A DNA stretch of 64,000 bases, from assembly GCA_019914945.1 (NCBI GenBank), contig CM034105.1, positions 9,424,001-9,488,000 on the forward strand, read 5' to 3'. The position numbers and the translations under genes were made by a program. Under the pieces are notes generated by a model, which was not told where the DNA came from, searched no databases, and saw only the letters and a list, made by a program, of their open reading frames with translations. Origin of the DNA: Typha latifolia. Taxonomy: Eukaryota; Streptophyta; Magnoliopsida; Poales; Typhaceae. This document shows positions 9,488 through 21,495 of this stretch, piece by piece (position 1 is the first letter of the stretch; each line of letters opens with the position of its first letter).

Positions 9488-11445
9488 CTATGTAAGCTGT
9501 GAAGTAGGCATGTCTACATCTGTTGGTTGCTCTACTGTAGTGTGCTCTATAGTCGGCTCCTCTCTAATCGCCTCCTCTATTGTCAACTCTTCTCTAGTCA
9601 TCTCCACTATAGTTGGCTGCTCTATAGTCGCCTCCTCTATAATCGGCTGATGTATAGTCTCCTCCTCTACAGCTTGCTCTGTAATAGCTGTCCTCTCTCT
9701 CCCTTTACCTCTTGCTCTACCTCTACCTCTACCTCTAACTACAGGAGGTGATAATAGTTGATGCTCTGTAGGAGCTGACATTAGACTATGCACTATAGGA
9801 GGAGCATATAAACGTCACGACTCACCAACCATCTGCAATGCACTAGCACACATATCAACAATTGCGCTCATTGATGCTCGACCACCACTGCTACTATAAA
9901 CGTCACGACTCACCAACCATCTGCAATGCACTAGCACACATATCAACAATCGCGCTCATTGATGCTCGACCACCACTGCTACTCCATGCTGCAAATGCAT
10001 TTGAGCCTTGATGGTGAACATCGAATATAAGTATGAACCTACACTAAATATTATGTACTTAGTTCATTTTTTGGTAAATCTCAAACATTTTAGAATATTA
10101 CAATTTATAATAAACATACCAAGCCTCAATAGTCATGCCAGAGGGCAAAAATCGCATGTGTGGCCTATCTGATAATGGACAAATCAACTGTCATGTAATC
10201 CTCCTATACCACAACATGTATGGATCACCATAACTTATCGTTGCAACCACCGATGGTGAATCCACTATGTTGGCTCCACGCTACTCCCATAAGGCAATAT
10301 ACTCTGCATAGTGATCCTATCAATCATAAGTACTCCTACCACACTTATCGATAATGTGAAGTTTGTCTTCAATATTGCATAGAGTAGAAATTTGTTGAGT
10401 CTGACCAAACCGACTCATGACTCGATGTGAAAAATGCCACTCAACAATATCAAAATAAATAAGTGGTGCCCTCGTCCTCCATATATTGCTATCTGTCGTA
10501 CATATTGCTAGTAATTCAACCAATACTTCTTCTATATATGGCTCCCATATAATCTGCACATTAGATCAATAAGTTAAATATATCATATTAGAAGTAATTT
10601 TACATATTTTCAAGTATTACTTAATTATCGCGTTGCTAGTCTAATTAATTTCAGTAAAAATGCAACATATGCAGTGCCAAATTTTGGTCAAAACTTTGCT
10701 TGCATTACCACCTGGCACCAAGTGCATCACCCGGCTGAGGCTGAGCTAGCTGAGGCTCCTCTAGCTCAGCATCGACAATCTCAATGGGAGCCAACTATCT
10801 GTCAGGTCTGCCCCATATGTAGTCGCTCTCATGCCCAAACCTATAATTATCTTAATAACTTAAGCGAGAAGTATAATTATATGACAGTACTTACCAAAAG
10901 ATTAACTTATAAGTACTTGGAATAATACAAGTGGCCCAGCTATCTCTCCTACATCATGTCGACTAGTACGACATAACTCTCGATAAAGTACTACTAATGC
11001 GACACTCCCCAGCTAGGTTTGCTAATAGTCCAAGTCTTGTAATAGTGGAAGATACATCAACTGCACTACATCTCCAGACTTGTTTCCAAAAATTAAGCCC
11101 TCCATGATCGCCAAATGTAAGCTCTAGCATACTGTGTAATCATCTAAACATTAGCATTTGTAGGAAGGGCGCCAAATGTCTCCCTTAACTAGTGCATGCG
11201 TAGCGATGAACCATGTCTTGCTGTCTGAGATGGGATAACTCCTACGAGCTCATGACATAGACTATCCCACTGAATAGCTGTGGTCCCCGTGATGGCAGGT
11301 CCATGGATGTGTAGACCTAACAATATAGCAAGATCGTGTAATCACCGATATGAACCTGGCCCCTCCATATCACCTCAGATCTATGGTGTCTTTGCAACCT
11401 CAGCACTGATACATTGATAGGCCCTAGGTCCTCATGTGCAGCCAT
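9488..11445 (-). pseudogene. Plant mobile domain (PMD) gene carried by the MULE
   Basis: An ATG at 11445 opens a frame (MAAHEDLGPINVSVLRLQ) like the usual start of TE-borne PMD proteins. A clear PMD core follows at 10320-10559, with the words RAPLIYFDIVEWHFSHRVMSRFG. The C-terminus holds a basic RGRGRGRARGKGRER patch followed by an acidic Thr/Ile/Glu repeat (9500-9680). Many stops and shifts occur between 10600 and 11350, and some of these gaps may be introns. An 88-bp tandem duplication (9808-9983) shifts the frame. PMD proteins such as Arabidopsis MAIN and MAIL1 act in gene and TE silencing; PMD copies in MULEs are thought to be their mobile relatives. Confidence 0.7.
9808..9983. repeat. 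88-bp tandem duplication in the PMD gene
   Basis: Positions 9808-9895 and 9896-9983 are nearly identical, with one visible difference (AATTGCGC versus AATCGCGC). Because 88 is not a multiple of three, the duplication shifts the PMD reading frame, so it probably arose after the gene was lost or inactivated it. Confidence 0.9.
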
Positions 11446-11552
11446 CAGAAGTCTACATAACATAAAGTAGCATACATAATATAAGTGTTTTATTCAATGT
11501 GAAAGGCAAGATAATTCTATAAGTGTTTTTATGAACATAAAAATAATATAAT

Positions 11553-13969
11553 CTAACATTTTACCAATGATCTAGGAAGACCCAGCAATAGTACTTTTAC
11601 CCTTACAGCTACGTCAATTATGCCCTTCTTGTCTACAAAGATCGCACAAGTTTTTTTGGCAAGCTCCCGGTTATCCGTCTCATTATGAAACCTTGACATT
11701 TTTTGTCTTCTTTTGCCCACCCGCTTTGTAGCTGGATCAGGTAATAATGTTGGGATAATCTTTATCACGAATAGGATAAAACTCAGGCTCCTATGTACTC
11801 ACATATGTTTGCACCATATATATATAATCAATAAATTGTCTCCAATCTAAGTTGACAGTTTTGCATGCGGCAAGTACATGGGTGCATGGGTATTTATATT
11901 GTTGCATTTTGTCACATGTGCAAGTCTGACTATTTAGATCAATATTTTGAGATCGGTCACATCTTGCTCAAATTGGACCATGCAGTAAAAATCACAAAAA
12001 TACCACGACGAAGATTGAATTTATGAACTATATGCATTCTAGCATTCTCACCAAAACTTGCCATAATAGCAGTGATAGGAGTGAAATCTTGATGGTTGGT
12101 CATTGCTTTATCCCCTAATTTTTGTCTAATATATGAGAAACCTACTGCACGATAAAAAGACATTTCCACCAACGCCTTTTTTGGCAAACCATGTGCACCT
12201 TTCATTACCTTGTTAAATATCTCTAAAAGGTTTGTAGTAGTGACACTATATCAATCAATGACCATCGTCATGAGCTAAAGACCACTTCTCCAGTGAAAGT
12301 TAAACGGGCCCATGTGAAAGTTAAACTGGCCAAGTGACACTATATCAATCAACGCCTTTTTTTTTTTGCATCTGAATTACATTGAGCTATCTGGCCCATG
12401 TGAAAGTTAAACTTTCGAATCTAATTTTGCAAAGAAGTCATATGAACATAGTTCTTTAAGCTTCTATCTCTGGATTCCTTATTAAAGTTGCTAACCAAAT
12501 GTCGAAGACAAAAACGGTGACACACTAAAGGTTCAGTCTATCCATTTCTTTTATCATTGATTGCTGTTATAATTCTGGCGTGACGATCTAAAATCAAACA
12601 TATATTTTCCCTCTAAAGTATAATCCTAGAGCGTAAGAAAGCAAGGAACCAACCCAACTATGAGCATTCTCACTCTCCACAATACATTTGTACTCAGATT
12701 TGTATGTTGTAATTCACGCATGAATGATGGCAATTGGTTATAAGAATTGGCCCAACCACCAAATGCATTTTTGTTGGCCTTTTGTTTTGCCTTCCAAGCC
12801 TTTTGATATGAAATTTGATAGCAATACTTTTCAAGAATGTGAGTTTGTAGCTGAGCAATACTAATGGTTGTGTCTTACTGACAAACCTTTTAATCCCATG
12901 GGCTATAAATTTTATATCCAACTAACAATAGTCTTTATTCAAAGAAAGATTGAGGCAAGTATGTGGACCATTATATTTAGTAATTTTCCATATTTTATGG
13001 CTCTTATGAAAAACTGTTCGTAACCTCCATTGGCATACATCCTCTTGTGTGCACTTAACATTTACAATTATAGATTTAAAAGCCTTAACTTTGAATGCAT
13101 GATGTGTGCTAATAGTATTTCTCTTTAGATATATTTGTATTTTTTCTTTGCTCATAAATAGCATCCCAACATGCAAATCACCACTAGTATACCTCAAAGG
13201 AGTAGGTAGGCCGGCAAGTGGATTAATAACATCACACTTCGTGTCAAATCTACATTATACAATTGCATCATCGGGTTAAAATTATCGATTGTAATTCCAT
13301 CAGACTCATCATCAGTTGAATCACCCTCTAACAATGCATCAATATACTCTTCATCAGATGTTTCAAACAGTTCGCTATCCCGTAGTATATTATAAAACAC
13401 ACCATCATTTTGTTCACTTTTTAATAATGCATGCAACAGCTATATCAACAATTGATCATCTAAACCTATATGTGATGGTTGGCTACATCCTTCATTATTT
13501 ATATCAACAACAACATTAATTCTAGCGACTCCAAGTGGTTCACTAGGGCTTTCATGACTTGGTTGAGTAGAGCCTCCATTAATTGGTTGACCGGATTCTT
13601 CATTAGATATCCATGTAATATCAACTAGTGTATCAATATAATTGTATAGTGGAGCTTCAATTGATGTATCCGTATGATTGTTTTCTTCGCCACCAATTGG
13701 TGTACCCTCAGTATAAAACATACCGTGGTGTTGTTCTATAGTATTAAGCATAGCATCAACATCGCCATCATCCTCAATTCCAACAACATACCTTGGTGTT
13801 GTTCTATAAATTTTCTTGACCCACCTTCGTAGTTTACTGTACCATTTTGCAACTGTATAATATTGCCACCCAAAATATATGTAATTGTTATAAACATCTC
13901 AAGCAATTTCTGAAAAAATACATATAAGAGTTTATTAGCATATCTTCTATTTGCCAACTTGGAATGCAA
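11553..13969 (-). pseudogene. mudrA-like MULE transposase
   Basis: Domains in order: an N-terminal segment (ITYILGGNIIQLQNGTV) near 13850, a long acidic stretch (13200-13700), and a MuDR domain at 12922-13197 ending CQWRLRTVFHKS with KITKYNGPHTC. Transposase-core fragments follow, including a DRHA word near 12570, an HRFCLRHL word near 12500 and FNKVMKGAHGLP near 12190. A SWIM zinc finger of CXC...CXH form is at 11878-11923 (CTCDKMQQYKYPCTH). The tail PDPATKRVGKRRQK is followed by an out-of-frame knuckle (CDLCRQEGHN). At least a dozen stops or shifts are present. In an active element it would bind the terminal repeats and cut the DNA ends. Confidence 0.85.
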
Positions 13970-14544
13970 GAACTTCAGATATGGATTACCGAAGATAATA
14001 CATATGATAGAGAGATTAGGAAAGAACTTTCTCAGGCCGTAAAGATTTCACCACTTTGATAATTATTTTCTTGGAGGTGATAATTTTGGTCTTTATACTT
14101 GGAACTTTTTTGTTATTGCTCATCAAGCATAATATCTAAGGCACATGCCATATTAAGGATGATCTGGAGACCATTAAGAACAAAGTAGATTAAAAATAAA
14201 TAGACATCAACAAGAAATTGGCAAGTTTTAAATTCTTCACCTAAATATATTCCAATTCTACTATCATTTAAAATAACTAAATAGTAAATAGTTTAAACTT
14301 ACAAATGATAGCAGGTGTAAGAATATTCTCCACCAAACATAAGAGGAGAATTTCAATGCTATTGCAAATCATTTATAGCATTTAAGAGGTATACATCGTG
14401 ATATGCATGACAGAATTATGTATAAGTGGCATTCCTTTCAGTTAAATCATAGTAGTAAGCACAAAACAAAAATTCCAGCCTTGCGATCATTTACTGTAGA
14501 TTTTCGTATGCAAGATCATTTACTATAGATTTCATATGCAAGAA
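13970..14544. other. MULE right subterminal region
   Basis: AT-rich DNA between the transposase 5' end and the right inverted repeat. It presumably holds the transposase promoter. I see no palindrome array like the one at the left end. Confidence 0.5.
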
Positions 14545-14660
14545 CATATAAGCGTTTTTAGTAGGGCTATAGTTAATGTGACCCCTTTTGGTAATAAGTT
14601 TGGTAGGTAGTCCATTTTGGTAAATTAATTTTTAGACAGGGTTAGCTTGGTCAAAAACTC
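14545..14660 (-). repeat. MULE right terminal inverted repeat
   Basis: Reverse-complement partner of 1638-1750, ending CAAAAACTC and abutting the right copy of the 9-bp duplication ACTATTAAG (14661-14669). Confidence 0.85.
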
Positions 14661-14669
14661 ACTATTAAG

Positions 14670-17021
14670 TCCTCAAACTCTAGCTCACACTGTGCTTCGC
14701 CCACAGGCCATGTCAACACTATACACATGATATGCATCATCTCAAACTACTTAGTCTATAACACAAGCTCATGTAAAGCTATGCTCATAGGCTACAACAA
14801 TACTTACACCCAACCATACACATACCCCAAAGGAGGGTAGAACATAGCGGTAGAATCTTCAGCCTATCACCCAGCGAACAACATGATCAATTGTCCGTCA
14901 CCATAGACTAAGGACCTCAATCATAAGCCCATCATAAAGGTTAGTATTGCACATTGATAATACCATCCGAGCCCTCGGCTCCACATCATTGCACCACCGT
15001 GTGAAATCATGAGTCGTCGCTCACGGACACCCCCATCCTACATCATCGAGTACCGCTAAATCTACGTCATCTTACTATTCTCTCTCTCTATCTTAAATGC
15101 CCTAAATGGTATGACTCTCATTGATAGATAGTAAATCGCTCATCATCCGGCAAAACGACTACCTGATTGTCTATGATTAATAGACTGAGTATGGGTCATA
15201 ATATATATATATATATAAGTATAATTATATCTCCCGTCCCTAACCTGACTGGGGAGGTAGGTACTATCGAGACGCAACAATCACCCTCTTTATGGTCGTG
15301 CATGTGTGTAGGTGCTATGATATTGAACAATACCACAAGCATAATGGAACACATTATTATCATGTTTTACGTACCGACACACATGTTCATGCCCAATGAA
15401 TATGTGTAAAAATTATGATATGTGAAATCTTACTGACCAACAAAATAAAATTAACATGCACAATGTACAATAGTAATAGTAAGGAAAAAATGTATGCACA
15501 TGCATGACATGAATGTAATGATGTTATAAGGTAAGTTACTTTTTTTTCTACACTACTCCTAGATTATAGAAGTTTTACTTTGCCTAAATCGCTTTCCTGA
15601 TACTAGCTACCATTGCACTATTGATCATCCTTATACAGTACAAAGTCCATCTCGATAAGGAAAGTAATAAAAAGCATAAGCACAAATACCTCCCATTGAT
15701 TAATTAAACAACTATACTGACGTTCATTATAGGCTTAGGTAGGTCCATCTACGGATTCTTATATTCATTAATTAGGTTAAGCTAGCATAACTGTAATGGC
15801 GTCTAACACATTATTAAAAGTAATTTAAAATAATTTACGTCGAATTCTCGTTCCACTAACTATTATCACTTAGGTAAATCACATGGGCAACAATGAATTA
15901 ATCTGCTTCGTTAATTAAGATAATCTGCATAATATAATTTTCCTATAGTACTCTATATTAATTCTTTGATAGGAGCAATTAATAAAGATACATCGAGTTC
16001 ATCGATCATTTGCTAAAATTAAATTTAATTAAAGTATAATCGACCATGCTAAATCTCAAGTAGTGTTAAATCCTTATTAAGAGCAATTAGAAACGACAAT
16101 CTCGGGCCACAATCTAAGTCATTAAAATTGATTTTATAATTACTATAACTAATAAAGCTAACCTCTAATATGATTAATTAAGGCCCACGTTTGACATGAT
16201 TAACCAAATAAAAGGTTGAACAAAATTAATAGAAAAATAAATAACCATTATTCTATTTGAGTCGACCCAAAGCCCATAGCAATGGATCGGGCTAAAACCA
16301 ACCCTAGGACTACCATAAAACCACCAACACTAGGCATAAAACCCAATTAACAAGGAAAGCCAAGCAAGCCACTTGAGTTGAGCCGCAGCCCAATCCACAA
16401 AACCATGGGCTGTGCTACACCCAACCCAAGACCAATTAACTCTAATGTGCATTAATAAGGTACAACAAATAAAAGAACAAAACCCAACTACTATAGTGTT
16501 GGGTGGAGTCTAACACTGATGCAGCGGTGGGAAGGAAAATGAAGAAGAAGAAAAAGAGGAGAAGAAAAGGACGAGAAGAAAAGGAAAAATAAGGAGAAAA
16601 GGATGTAGAGTATTTTGTAAATAATATAAAAAATATATGCTTAAATAGAGTGTTTTATTGAAAAAATATTGTTGTAGAAAAAACTGTTGGAAATTTGATC
16701 GAACGAGATCAAGCTGTTCGAACGAGATTTTCCCAAGAGTAAATTCTATCCAATGTTCTAAAGCCGTTTAAATGACTTCGAGAAAAAAGTTTTTTTGATT
16801 GAAAAATGGCTTTATTTGAATGGGATCTCTCCTACTAAGAAAAGATGCCTATTTCATCTTAAAAACCTCTTTAAATAAAGAGGAAGAGAGCATCTAAAGT
16901 ATAGAAAATAATCATACTCTTGATCATCTTTTCTTGATACAAAAACATTGACTTTCAATTTTCTTATTGATCTTTTGGTTGGTGATTGGTCCTCAAATTC
17001 CTTGGAAACTTGATTGTGAGG
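14670..17021. repeat. LTR-like non-coding DNA right of the MULE
   Basis: This stretch has no gene. It has the look of a long gypsy LTR: short hyphenated GC/AT blocks, a (TA)n run near 15200, words such as CCTAACCTGACTGGGGAGG, and a GAAG-rich purine tract at 16540-16610 like that of LTR-E at 42250-42520. It probably continues 1114-1628, so the MULE may lie inside an older LTR. After 16680 are two GTTCGAACGA-like words, and TTAAATAAAGAGG, a possible promoter-like word. The end before Gypsy-A is not resolved. Confidence 0.3.
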
Positions 17022-17026
17022 GCATT

Positions 17027-18085
17027 TGATGTGATTCAGACTACACTGACTCATCTCATGCATGAATAAAATATATGGACCCTATTTCTTATTTTGGTTT
17101 ATTTGTTTTCTTCTAAAAATAAGAACTAGAAGTCACGTTCGAACGTGAGGAGATCGCGTTCGAACGTCTGCATATGTTTGCACATACAAAGAATGTGAAT
17201 TGTGTGTTCAAATGCTCTTGACCTTGTTTGAACGCCTGCATACGTTTGCACATACAGAGAATGCAAATTGTGCATTCGAACATACTCGACCCCGTTCGAA
17301 CGCCTACATCCGTTTACACATACAGAGGTCGTGAATTGTGCTTTCGAACACGCTCGACCCCATTCAAACGCAAACATTTAAATGTGATTGACCCCGTTCG
17401 AATGAGTGACTCGTTCAAACGTCTGCATACATTTGCACATGCAGAGGACGCAAATTGTAAGTTCAAACACGCTCAACCCCATTCGAACGTAGTGCTCAAC
17501 CCCGTTTGAATACTTGCATACGTTCACACATACAGAGGACGCGAATTGTGCGCTCGAATGCAATCGGCAAAAATGCATTGTTTCTAAGTTTATTAGTTGT
17601 TAGTTTGGCTTGTTAGGTTAGCCTCTTAATATGTGGATGGATGGCAACCTAATTGGGGAAATTATTGAATATTGAGTTTTCTTTCCTTCTCCTTCTACCC
17701 TAACTCTTCTCCCTCCTTGCTCAAACCTTAGCCGTGTGTCATCTCGACGCCCGTTACCCCTATTACCCTTCAATTGTTCGGTCCTCCCCCCTCTTTGGGA
17801 TCTCAACCAACTTCTCCCCCCTCATCCTTATGCCTTCAGCACTTCGTACACCAAATCCATCACCATTACCACCACCGCATTATTGTTTATTTTCTCCATA
17901 GGATCAGTCATAATGTGCTAAGAGTGTGAATATAAAAAACGTAGATCAGGAAGATATGGAATGATCCCCACTAGTTTTGTAATTTTCTAACTATGAAAGA
18001 ATATTTTGATAATATTTTCCTTCAACTATACAGACTATTTTCCTACATCCGAGCTTCATTAGGAATGGATGCATGATTCATATTA
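17027..18085 (+). repeat. Gypsy-A 5' LTR
   Basis: It starts TGATGTGATTCAG and ends GATTCATATTA; the 3' copy ends GATTCATGTCA. U3 holds a ~68-bp irregular array of TTCGAACG-type words with CATACGTTTGCACATACAGAG between them (17137-17575). This is followed by GGTTAGCCTCTTAATATGTGGATGG at 17613-17640, the position of the core promoter in the related B, C and D LTRs, and then a pyrimidine-rich leader. Confidence 0.85.
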
Positions 18086-18088
18086 AGT

Positions 18089-18101
18089 GGGTATCAGAGC
18101 C
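18089..18101 (+). promoter_or_regulatory. Gypsy-A primer-binding site
   Basis: GGTATCAGAGCC a few bases inside the 5' LTR is complementary to the 3' end of initiator Met tRNA, the usual primer for plant LTR elements. Confidence 0.8.
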
Positions 18102-18118
18102 ACCTTTCCTCAGACACC

Positions 18119-18870
18119 ATGCCAACAACTAGATCTCTGGCATCAAGATCAAATGAAGGCACCTCTATTGAGGGAGAGGCCACGGATATTATCAAATCGG
18201 AGGCAAATCCAAACTCATTGGTCGGGACTTCTCGAACGACATCTACAATCAACTTAGATCTAATCAAGATGTTCGCTGACATGATGGAGATGCAACGAGC
18301 CATGCAAGCGTCGATGGAAGTGATGACTTAGGTCATCTTGGATGCACCAAGGGGTATGGCGGCAACCGAGTTTCCTACGTGAATCCAAACTACGCCACCG
18401 ATGGAACCACCCTTTTGCCAAGGGGCACCACCTCCACCATTCCCTACTAAACCAGAGTAGATCATGAAGATCTTATGGGTGGTCACGCTAGGGGACCTTT
18501 TCTACCTACGCCGCTCGAAAGGTGCAACATACCACTACTAGCTTTTCATCACAACCGAGCACCGGACCCACCTCACCACGATGATGATGACAAGTGAGCA
18601 GATTATGAAGAACCAGCGACCCCTCGATATCATCCTAGGGATGTTGGATTAATCCCAAGAGAATGAAGGCCCAATCGACATGAAGAAGAAGAATAGGGCA
18701 TCCATGTAGGGACTGTTCACCTCAACATCTCACCCTTGAATGGAGGAGATCTACTCAATTGGATATATCATGCAGAGTAATTCTTTGAGTACCAGTGAAC
18801 ACCTAATGCACAAAAGGTGTTGCGAGCATCTTTCCATCTCAAAGACATTGCCATCCGATGGTACCAAGCC
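18119..18870 (+). pseudogene. Gypsy-A gag
   Basis: An ATG 18 bases after the primer site opens a frame (MPTTRSLASRSNEG) that stops at 18329 and continues in pieces. The retrotransposon Gag core is visible as QKVLRASFHLKDIAIRWYQA around 18810-18870, the helix region that packages RNA in capsid-like particles. Right after it the sequence jumps into reverse transcriptase, so the zinc knuckle and protease are missing through an internal deletion near 18870. Confidence 0.7.
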
Positions 18871-19980
18871 ATGAACTGTACACTCAATGCCATCATGGTG
18901 AAGAATAGGTATCCTATTCTTGTCAATGAAGAACTCTTGGATGATCTTTCAGGAGCCTCTTACTTTAGCAAGTTAGAATTGCGAGCCGGCTACCACTAAA
19001 TTTGAGTGAGACCCGAGGATATGCACAAGACTGCATTTCACACACATGACGGGTATTATGAATTCAAGGTCATGCCTTTTGGACTCACTAATGCACCTCC
19101 CACTTTCCAAGGGTTGATGAACGACATCTTTAGGACGTTATTGAGGAAGTATGTGCTTATCTTCTTTGACGACATCCTTGTGTACAACCATTCATGGAAG
19201 GAGCATCTTGTTCACCTCCACGAAGTATTATAGATTTTGAAAGACAATGAGTTGAAAGTGAAGGAGTCGAAGTATTTATGGGATCAGCCGAGGGTGGAGT
19301 ATTTCGACCATCATATCAGCGGAGGGAGTGGAAGTCGATCCTTCCAAGGTGCAGAACATGGTGCAATGTGCAGATTCCAAAGACACCGAAAGAGTTGCAA
19401 GGCTTCGTTGGATTGACGGGCTATTACCGTCAATTTGTTGCCAACTATGGCAAGATCGCCGCCCCCTTAACATCACTACTAAAGAAAGGGGAGTTCTAAT
19501 GGATCGAGGCAACAACAGAGGCATTTTAAGAATTGAAGAAGGCAATGACCACGGCGTTACCCGATTTTACCAAACTTTTTGGGGTGGAATGCGATGCGTC
19601 AAGGGCTAGAATTAGGGCTTCCTCATGCACGAAGGGAGGCCAGTGACATGAGAAAGGCATTGTCAATGAAGAACCAGATGATGTCTACATATGAGTGAGA
19701 GATGCTAGCCATTATCCATGCCATCACCAAATAGAGACCATATCTCATTATGTGACGATTCGTGATGCGTACTGACCAGCGAAGTCTTCTCTACTTTCTT
19801 GGACAATAGATTCACACACCGGCACAGTAGCAATGGGTGACAAAGTTGTTGGGCTATAACTACGAATTGGTGTACAAGAAGGGAACTGAGAATCGAGTCA
19901 CCAATGCGCTATCGCGTCAATCCGAACCAGCCAAACAAGCCATGATTTCTATCACGATTTTTCCTTTCTTTTAGAGATTA
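18871..19980 (+). pseudogene. Gypsy-A reverse transcriptase and RNase H
   Basis: Conserved blocks appear in order: [44 protein letters not shown], and the catalytic [12 protein letters not shown] near 19150-19185 (two Asp residues intact). The thumb and connection words [27 protein letters not shown] sit at 19390-19480. RNase H is recognisable from PDFTKLF near 19560 to the TKLLGY-like end near 19850. Stops and shifts at about 19000, 19235, 19330 and 19500 break the frame. Confidence 0.8.
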
Positions 19981-20594
19981 GAGCATCATGTGTAAAAATC
20001 TAGAGATGATGAAACTCATGAAGAAAGTAGAGGAAGAACCAGCAAGCTATCCCGGGTTAGAAGTGAAGGACGATCTACTATTAGACCAAGGGCGAATACG
20101 GGTATCGACCAAACCCGAATTGCGAGTGACCTTGATTCGCCACTTCCATGACACTCCTACGGCAGGGCATGAAAGAACTTTCAGAACCCATAAGAGGTTA
20201 ACACAAAATTGTGTATAGGTAGGAGTGGGAAAAGAAGTGATGTCCTATGTTAGAGCCTGTGAAATCATTCAATGCACCAAGGCAGACTCGACGAAATTGA
20301 TAGGACTGCTGCAACCCCTACCCACTCTGGAGAAAATTTGAGAACATGTGGCAATGAATTTCATTGAAGGACTTTCTCAAGTTAGAGGACATATAGTGAT
20401 AATGGTGGTGGTTTACCAATTGATGAAGAGTGCGCACTTTTCAATGCTAGCACACCCGTACACCGCAAAGAAGGTAGCATAAATTTTTGTGAAGAAAATA
20501 GCTCGGTTGCATGGAATGCTGAGGACATATAAGTCACTTTTGACAAGAGTACTTGAAGCAGCAAGGTATTGAACTAAAAAATGAGCTCGGGTTA
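19981..20594 (+). pseudogene. Gypsy-A integrase, N-terminal part
   Basis: The zinc-binding domain is visible at 20140-20290 with HFHDTPTAGHE (the two His) and YVRACEIIQC (the two Cys). The catalytic core follows with damage up to a word like LKMSSGY at 20570-20594. Here the frame is cut by Gypsy-B and resumes at 25208 with YHPQTDGQ-type sequence, which proves the insertion point. Confidence 0.75.
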
Positions 20595-21439
20595 TTTACA
20601 CTTAGTTAGGATCTTTTCTTATTGCATTAGTTATTTATTTTCATTAAAATAAAATTCCTGTAGGTCGCGTTCAAATGCAAGAGGGGTCGTATTTGAACGC
20701 CCTTGCAAACGCCTGCATCAGGTTCACAAATGCAGAGAACACATATTGTGCGTTCGAACGCAGTTGGGCAAGTTTGAATGCCACGTTCGAACGTCTGCAT
20801 CGCATTCAAACATACAGAGAATGTTTTTTGTGCGTTTGAATGCGATCGGCGGGAATCCTCTAGAATTATGGTTACTTATTATTTTAGAACTTATTGGCTA
20901 GCCTCTATAAATATGTGGATGGCAGCCAAATTCATAATGTTATTGGATTATTGATTTCTTGCCTCCTATCTTCTCTCTAGACTCTCTCTCTCCTCCCTCT
21001 TCACCATCCTTCCACCTCTATCATTGGCAAGGTTTCTCCTAACTTCTAATCTCCCTCGACTATTGAGCCACCCCTTTTCTTTGGGATCTTGATCACTTCG
21101 TTCTCTTCGTCTATATCTCTTAATCCTAACATCCATACCATCCATAACCCTAACATCCATACCATCCATAACCCTAACATCCACTCCACTTGTCACCACC
21201 ACTATCACCCACATTATTCTGTGTTTTCGTCCCTATTGTAGTTCGAATTTGTGAAGGGCAAAAATACAAAAGTTGTAAATCAGGAAGCTAAGAATTTAAT
21301 CCAATTAGTTTCGTAATCTTCTGACTAGAGAAGAATATCTAACAAATATTTTTCTACGGTTGCGCGGACTGCTTCCTGCAATAAATTCAGATCTTAAGGA
21401 ATTATTCCGTAGCCGACCTTTTGATACAAGAACCCATCA
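20595..21439 (+). repeat. Gypsy-B 5' LTR (845 bp)
   Basis: Begins TTTACACTTAGTTAGG (TGATACACTTAG in the other copies) and ends ACCCATCA. U3 holds a degraded cluster of GTTCGAACG-type palindromes (20670-20850). TATAAATA is at 20906-20913, and the leader is pyrimidine-rich. The sequence CCATCCATAACCCTAACATCCATA is repeated twice near 21130-21180. Confidence 0.88.
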
Positions 21440-21443
21440 ATTT

Positions 21444-21456
21444 GGTATCAGAGCAG
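21444..21456 (+). promoter_or_regulatory. Gypsy-B primer-binding site
   Basis: TGGTATCAGAGC, complementary to initiator Met tRNA, follows the 5' LTR after a spacer of about four bases. Confidence 0.85.
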
Positions 21457-21495
21457 GCGAACCTCAAACCTCCATTAATAGTTAAAACAAGGAAG

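Larger units (their letters stand above)
1638..14660 (-). mobile_element. MULE (Mutator-like DNA transposon) with transposase and plant mobile domain genes
   Basis: The boundaries rest on three agreeing signals. An exact 9-bp direct repeat, ACTATTAAG, sits at 1629-1637 and 14661-14669, the duplication size typical of MULEs. Immediately inside are long inverted repeats (1638-1750 and 14545-14660) beginning GAGTTTTTGG and GAGTTTTTGA. Between them lie MuDR, MULE transposase and SWIM domains, and then a PMD ORF, all on the minus strand. Without the nested Copia-1 (2152-9060) the element is about 6.1 kb, a normal autonomous size. The transposase and PMD frames carry many stops and shifts, so this copy is dead. 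PMD genes within MULEs are known in plants. Confidence 0.9.

Noticed and set aside
13316..13519. Plus-strand open frame opposite the MULE transposase
   Set aside because: Antisense shadow of the acidic region of the transposase.
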